Source: Syntrophomonadaceae bacterium
Lineage (GTDB): Bacteria; Bacillota; Dethiobacteria; DTU022
DNA length: 9,317 nt
Reading direction: 5' to 3'
Assembly (NCBI GenBank): GCA_007119335.1
Contig: SKPU01000040.1
Coordinates: forward strand, 1-9,317
Shown here piece after piece: positions 6,198 to 9,317 of this stretch. Below the pieces are notes generated by a model that did not search any database, was not told the origin of the DNA, and saw nothing but the letters and a program-made list of their open reading frames with translations. A program made the translations under genes and the position numbers. The first letter of the stretch is position 1, and every line of letters starts with the position of its first letter.

Positions 6198-7811
6198 CTA
6201 CCAGGCAGCAACAGCGCCGTCAGCCCGGGGTTCTGTTGCTCCACAAAGCACACCATTTTGCGGATTTCTTAAAATAATCTGCCCTCGGCCAAAGCCTGAC
6301 AGGTCGTATGAATAGCTTATATTGTGGCCCCGGCCGGCCAGGCTGCGAGCAAGGGGCAGCGGGAAAGAGGGGTCTAATTCCACGGTTTTATCGTTCACCC
6401 ATTTCCACCTCGGTGCATCCAGGGCAGCCTGGGGATTTAACCCGCGCCTGACCATATTGATGACCATCTGGAGATGGCCCTGGGGCTGCATATAACCGCC
6501 CATAACCCCGAAGGCACCCACAGGCTGATCACCCCTGGTTAAAAAACCGGGAATAATGGTGTGATAGGTTTTTTTACCCGGCTCCAGGTAATTTGAATGA
6601 TTTTGATCCAGCGAAAATTCTTTACCTCTGTTTTGCAAAGCGATCCCGGTTCCCGGGACTACAAGACCCGAACCAAAACCCTCATAGTTGCTTTGAATGT
6701 ATGAAACCATGTTGCCTTCTCCGTCAGCTGTAGCGAGGTAGACAGTCCCACCACCAGGGTTATGACTCCGGGCCGGAGAAGCAGCACACTGATTAACCAG
6801 GGAACTTCTCATCCTGGTATGGCTTTCGCTCAACAGTTCTTCAACCGACCGGGTCATTTTTTCAGGATCGGTTACATATTTAAAACCATCAGCAAAAGCC
6901 AGTTTGATTGCTTCAATTTGAAGATGGAGGGATTCTTCATCCCCCCTCCCATGCAGCTGCAGTTCTTTTATAATATTCAGAGCCATTAAAGCTACCAGAC
7001 CCTGGCTGTTGGGAGGGGTTTCCCATATCCGGAAGCCCCGGTATTCAGTGCCTACCGGTTCAACCCAGCGGGGCCGGTAATTTTGCAGATCTTCACCTCT
7101 TAAAAAGCCGCCATATTGACGGGAAAAGGAATCGATTTTTTCAGCAATTTCACCTCGGTAAAAAGAGCTACCCTCACTTTCAGCGATAGAAAGCAGGGTC
7201 GAAGCATGAGCGGGAAAGTTTATTACCTGGCCCGCCCTGGGAGCGCTTCCTTCCGGCGCAAAAGTGTTAAACCACTCCTGAAATTCTTCCCCCCGGCCCT
7301 CTTTATATTTTTGCACAGCTCTGCCCCACAGCTGGGCGGTGACCGGAGAAACCGGAAAACCGAAACGGGCATATTCAATGGCTGGCGCAAAGACTTCTTT
7401 TAAAGACATTTTGCCCCAATTCTTGGAAAGCTCTGCCCATCCTGCCGGGGCTCCGGGCACAGTTACCGGCAACCACCCCAAATTAGGCATCTGGCTATAA
7501 CCCATTTCTTTGACCGCTTCGGCAGAGATCATTTTCGGAGCAGGTCCGCTGGCATTGAGGGCATACAGATGTCCGCCGGTCCAGACCAGGGCAAAAGCAT
7601 CGCCCCCGATGCCGTTGGAAGTAGGCTCGGTCACCGTCAGGCAGGCTGCCGCAGACACTGCCGCATCAACAGCATTACCCCCTTTTTTGATTGCTTCCAA
7701 ACCGGCCTGCGCTGCTAAAGGCTGTGAAGTTGCTACCATGCCTTTCTGTGAAAAAACCACCGATCTGCGAGACGGATAGGGATGATAAAGCGGATCAAAA
7801 TCATAGCTCAT
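6198..7811 (-). CDS. ggt: Gamma-glutamyltransferase-like Ntn hydrolase (cytosolic, YwrD-type)
   Basis: This is a 537-residue member of the gamma-glutamyltranspeptidase family, which cleaves or transfers gamma-glutamyl groups from glutathione and related peptides after self-processing into two subunits. The N-terminal half has GMVATSQPLAAQAGLEAIKK and the GGNAVDAAVSAAACLTVTEP / NGIGGDAF signature (44-73). The predicted cleavage and nucleophile is Thr356 in NPGGGTVYLATAD, followed by the small-subunit segments NMVSYIQSNYEGFGSG and the glycine pair in GVMGGYMQPQGHLQ (435-448). The classical TTH start of the small subunit and the GSPGG loop of periplasmic GGT are replaced, as in YwrD-type proteins. 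No signal peptide is present, so the protein is cytosolic. The ATG at 7811 has AAAGGA eight bases upstream, and the gene follows kbl by 14 bases, so it is likely in one operon. The substrate is uncertain. Confidence 0.9.
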   Translation of the reverse strand: MSYDFDPLYHPYPSRRSVVFSQKGMVATSQPLAAQAGLEAIKKGGNAVDAAVSAAACLTVTEPTSNGIGGDAFALVWTGGHLYALNASGPAPKMISAEAVKEMGYSQMPNLGWLPVTVPGAPAGWAELSKNWGKMSLKEVFAPAIEYARFGFPVSPVTAQLWGRAVQKYKEGRGEEFQEWFNTFAPEGSAPRAGQVINFPAHASTLLSIAESEGSSFYRGEIAEKIDSFSRQYGGFLRGEDLQNYRPRWVEPVGTEYRGFRIWETPPNSQGLVALMALNIIKELQLHGRGDEESLHLQIEAIKLAFADGFKYVTDPEKMTRSVEELLSESHTRMRSSLVNQCAASPARSHNPGGGTVYLATADGEGNMVSYIQSNYEGFGSGLVVPGTGIALQNRGKEFSLDQNHSNYLEPGKKTYHTIIPGFLTRGDQPVGAFGVMGGYMQPQGHLQMVINMVRRGLNPQAALDAPRWKWVNDKTVELDPSFPLPLARSLAGRGHNISYSYDLSGFGRGQIILRNPQNGVLCGATEPRADGAVAAW

Positions 7812-7825
7812 TAGTTGATTCCTTT

Positions 7826-9013
7826 CTAGATTACTTTAAGTTTTTTGCCGACCTTAATAAAGGCTGAGACAGCCTGATCAATCTGCTCTCGTTCATGGGC
7901 GGCAGAAAGCTGGACCCGGATCCGGGCCCGGCCCCTGGGCACAACCGGATAGACAAAACCGATTACGTAAATGCCTTCCTTAAGCATTAGATCGGCCATT
8001 TCCATCGCCTTTGGTTCATCATAAAGCATGACCGGCACGATCGCTGTCTCGCCCGGAATAAGATTAAAACCAGCTTCGCTCATCTTTTCACGAAAGTATT
8101 TAGCGTTCTCCATCACTTTATCCTGCAAGTCAGTTGATTCAGTAAGTATTTCTAAAGCTTTCAAAGTGCCTCCGACGATGGAAGGAGCCAGTGAATTAGA
8201 AAAGAGATAGGGCCTTGAAGTTTGACGAAGCATCTCGATAATTTCTTTGCGGCCTGCTGTGCAGCCGCCCATCGCTCCACCCAGCGCCTTGCCAAAAGTA
8301 GTAGTGATCAAATCTATCTTTCCTTCTAAACCAAAGTATTCAGGGGTGCCGCGCCCCGTTTTACCTATATAACCGGTGGCATGGCTGTCATCCACCAGGA
8401 CCAAAGCATCGTACTGCTCGGCCAGGGCACAGATCTCCGGCAACTTAGCAAGATCACCGTCCATGGAGAAGACCCCATCGGTGGCGATAATTCGGTGCTT
8501 TGCTGCCTGGCTATCCTGCAGGCATTTTTCCAGTTCAGCCATGTCGGAATGACTGTACCGAAAACGCTTAGCTTTGCACAGCCTGATGCCGTCAATAACT
8601 GAGGCATGGTTTAACTGATCAGAGATAATAGCGCTCTCTTCTCCGAGCAATGGCTCGAAAACACCGCTGTTGGCATCAAAGCAAGCAGCATAGAGGAGAG
8701 TGTCTTCAACAGTAAGAAATTCAGAGATTTTTCTTTCGAGTTCCTTGTGGATCTCCATAGTGCCGCAAATAAAGCGCACCGAAGAAAGCCCGTACCCCCA
8801 GCGGTCCATAGCTTTCCGGGCTGTTTCAATTATTTCAGGATGGTTAGACAGGCCGAGGTAGTTATTAGCACAAAAGTTGAGCACCCTTTCCCCGGAAGAC
8901 ACCTCAATTTCAGCTTCTTGAGGGCTGACTATAACCCGCTCGTTCTTGTAGAGCCCTTCCTGCTTATTCTTTTCAAGCTGTTCTCGAATCTCTGCTATTA
9001 TTCTTTTGGACAT
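7826..9013 (-). CDS. kbl: 2-amino-3-ketobutyrate CoA ligase (glycine C-acetyltransferase)
   Basis: This 395-residue PLP enzyme of the alpha-oxoamine synthase family cleaves 2-amino-3-ketobutyrate with CoA to glycine and acetyl-CoA, the second step of threonine degradation via threonine dehydrogenase. Seen are [14 protein letters not shown] (46-59), the [10 protein letters not shown] segment (84-93), SDQLNHAS with His136, DDSHATG (208-214) with the cofactor-contacting Asp and His, and the PLP-Lys motif [10 protein letters not shown] with Lys242. The C-terminal [13 protein letters not shown] is typical of Kbl. Length matches E. coli Kbl (398). The ATG at 9013 is chosen because GGAGGG lies seven bases upstream; a TTG at 9028 would overlap that ribosome site. 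It sits between tdh and ggt, which strengthens the assignment over related enzymes such as BioF. Confidence 0.95.
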   Translation of the reverse strand: MSKRIIAEIREQLEKNKQEGLYKNERVIVSPQEAEIEVSSGERVLNFCANNYLGLSNHPEIIETARKAMDRWGYGLSSVRFICGTMEIHKELERKISEFLTVEDTLLYAACFDANSGVFEPLLGEESAIISDQLNHASVIDGIRLCKAKRFRYSHSDMAELEKCLQDSQAAKHRIIATDGVFSMDGDLAKLPEICALAEQYDALVLVDDSHATGYIGKTGRGTPEYFGLEGKIDLITTTFGKALGGAMGGCTAGRKEIIEMLRQTSRPYLFSNSLAPSIVGGTLKALEILTESTDLQDKVMENAKYFREKMSEAGFNLIPGETAIVPVMLYDEPKAMEMADLMLKEGIYVIGFVYPVVPRGRARIRVQLSAAHEREQIDQAVSAFIKVGKKLKVI

Positions 9014-9020
9014 TCCTGTT

Positions 9021-9026
9021 CCCTCC
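9021..9026 (-). promoter_or_regulatory. kbl: Ribosome binding site deciding the kbl start
   Basis: GGAGGG on the minus strand lies seven bases before ATG at 9013. It is part of an in-frame 15-base extension that would begin with TTG at 9028, so it rules that longer start out. Confidence 0.8.
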
Positions 9027-9121
9027 AAATCCTTTTAAGAAAATTTTCATATAATCAAGCCGTTAATTCTTTTCTACTTTTTATTTTGGTCAATGAATGC
9101 TCGGTTTTCACTAGACAGGGC

Positions 9122-9317
9122 TTATGATAATTTTGCTGTGAGGACATTTAGCATATCTGTTGTCATCATTTCAAAGCCATACTGAGGATTCCAATTCCAC
9201 TCGGTGCGGGCTGCTGAATCGTCAAGTGAATTTGGCCAGCTGTCCGCAATAGCCTGCTTAACAGGATCAACTTCGTAAGTAATTGTAAATTCGGGGATAT
9301 GTTTCTTTATTTCTAGA
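9122..9317 (-). CDS. tdh: L-threonine 3-dehydrogenase, SDR/epimerase type (C-terminal part; runs off right edge)
   Basis: The last 64 codons are present, ending at TAA (9122-9124). The translation includes IPEFTITYEVDPVKQAIADS, then WPNSLDDSAARTEWNWNP and YGFEMMTTDML. The pattern SWPxSLDDSxAR..W.W.P.YxxxxMTxDML is the C-terminal substrate-binding region of the NAD-dependent, short-chain (UDP-galactose-4-epimerase-like) threonine dehydrogenase, not the zinc-type MDR enzyme. It oxidises L-threonine to 2-amino-3-ketobutyrate, the substrate of Kbl encoded next to it. The gap to the kbl start is 108 bases, AT-rich, with no clear terminator and only a weak TTGACC promoter-like hexamer. Co-transcription with kbl and ggt is likely but not proven. 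The Rossmann N-terminal half lies outside the window. Confidence 0.88.
   Translation of the reverse strand, partial: LEIKKHIPEFTITYEVDPVKQAIADSWPNSLDDSAARTEWNWNPQYGFEMMTTDMLNVLTAKLS

Noticed and set aside
9014..9028. TTG start giving a longer kbl product
   Set aside because: The extension contains the GGAGGG ribosome site of the ATG at 9013 and would itself have a badly spaced site.
8747..9127. 126-codon plus-strand open frame across the kbl 5' end
   Set aside because: It is antisense to clear kbl codons, with no ribosome site or recognisable domain.

Overview
The window looks like a chromosomal segment of an anaerobic, low-to-mid GC Firmicute. A Peptococcaceae or Syntrophomonadaceae-like Clostridia member is my best guess. 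The basis is strong purine-rich Shine-Dalgarno sequences, frequent TTG/GTG starts, SDR-type threonine dehydrogenase paired with Kbl, a Cys-rich double [4Fe-4S] protein, and consensus sigma-A-type promoters. This lineage call is inference; no 16S or other marker is present.

Positions 1-2042 (minus strand) hold an arsenite-resistance unit. It has a consensus promoter and a dyad operator at about 1982-2042, then arsR (1593-1964), a complete ACR3 arsenite permease (402-1451), and the first 42 codons of a second ACR3-type permease that runs off the left edge (1-127, TTG start). A hairpin and an AT-rich dyad region lie between the two permeases, so the second copy may be partly separately controlled.

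Positions 2043-2454 have no gene. They contain an orphan intrinsic terminator on the plus strand, a stretch that resembles part of domain I of a bacterial group II intron (a probable relic without reverse transcriptase), and a good promoter for the next gene.

Positions 2455-5683 (plus strand) hold three genes: a 16-cysteine protein ending in two [4Fe-4S] ferredoxin motifs with unknown function, a stand-alone phosphoglucose isomerase of the kind usually seen fused to transaldolase (TTG start at 3436), and a small VOC (glyoxalase/bleomycin-resistance fold) protein with a GTG start.

Positions 5684-6197 contain a small hairpin and, on the minus strand, the decayed 3' end of an unrecognised gene with an in-frame TGA (5815-6045).

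Positions 6198-9317 (minus strand) form a threonine/amino-acid catabolic cluster transcribed right to left: the C-terminus of SDR-type L-threonine 3-dehydrogenase (9122 to the right edge), kbl (7826-9013) and a cytosolic gamma-glutamyltransferase-like Ntn hydrolase (6198-7811). Tdh and Kbl together convert threonine to glycine and acetyl-CoA. The ggt gene follows kbl by 14 bases and is probably co-transcribed.

I see no clear new defence or mobile system. The best candidates for novelty are the 16-Cys iron-sulfur protein, the tandem ACR3 arrangement, the tdh-kbl-ggt linkage and the intron relic.
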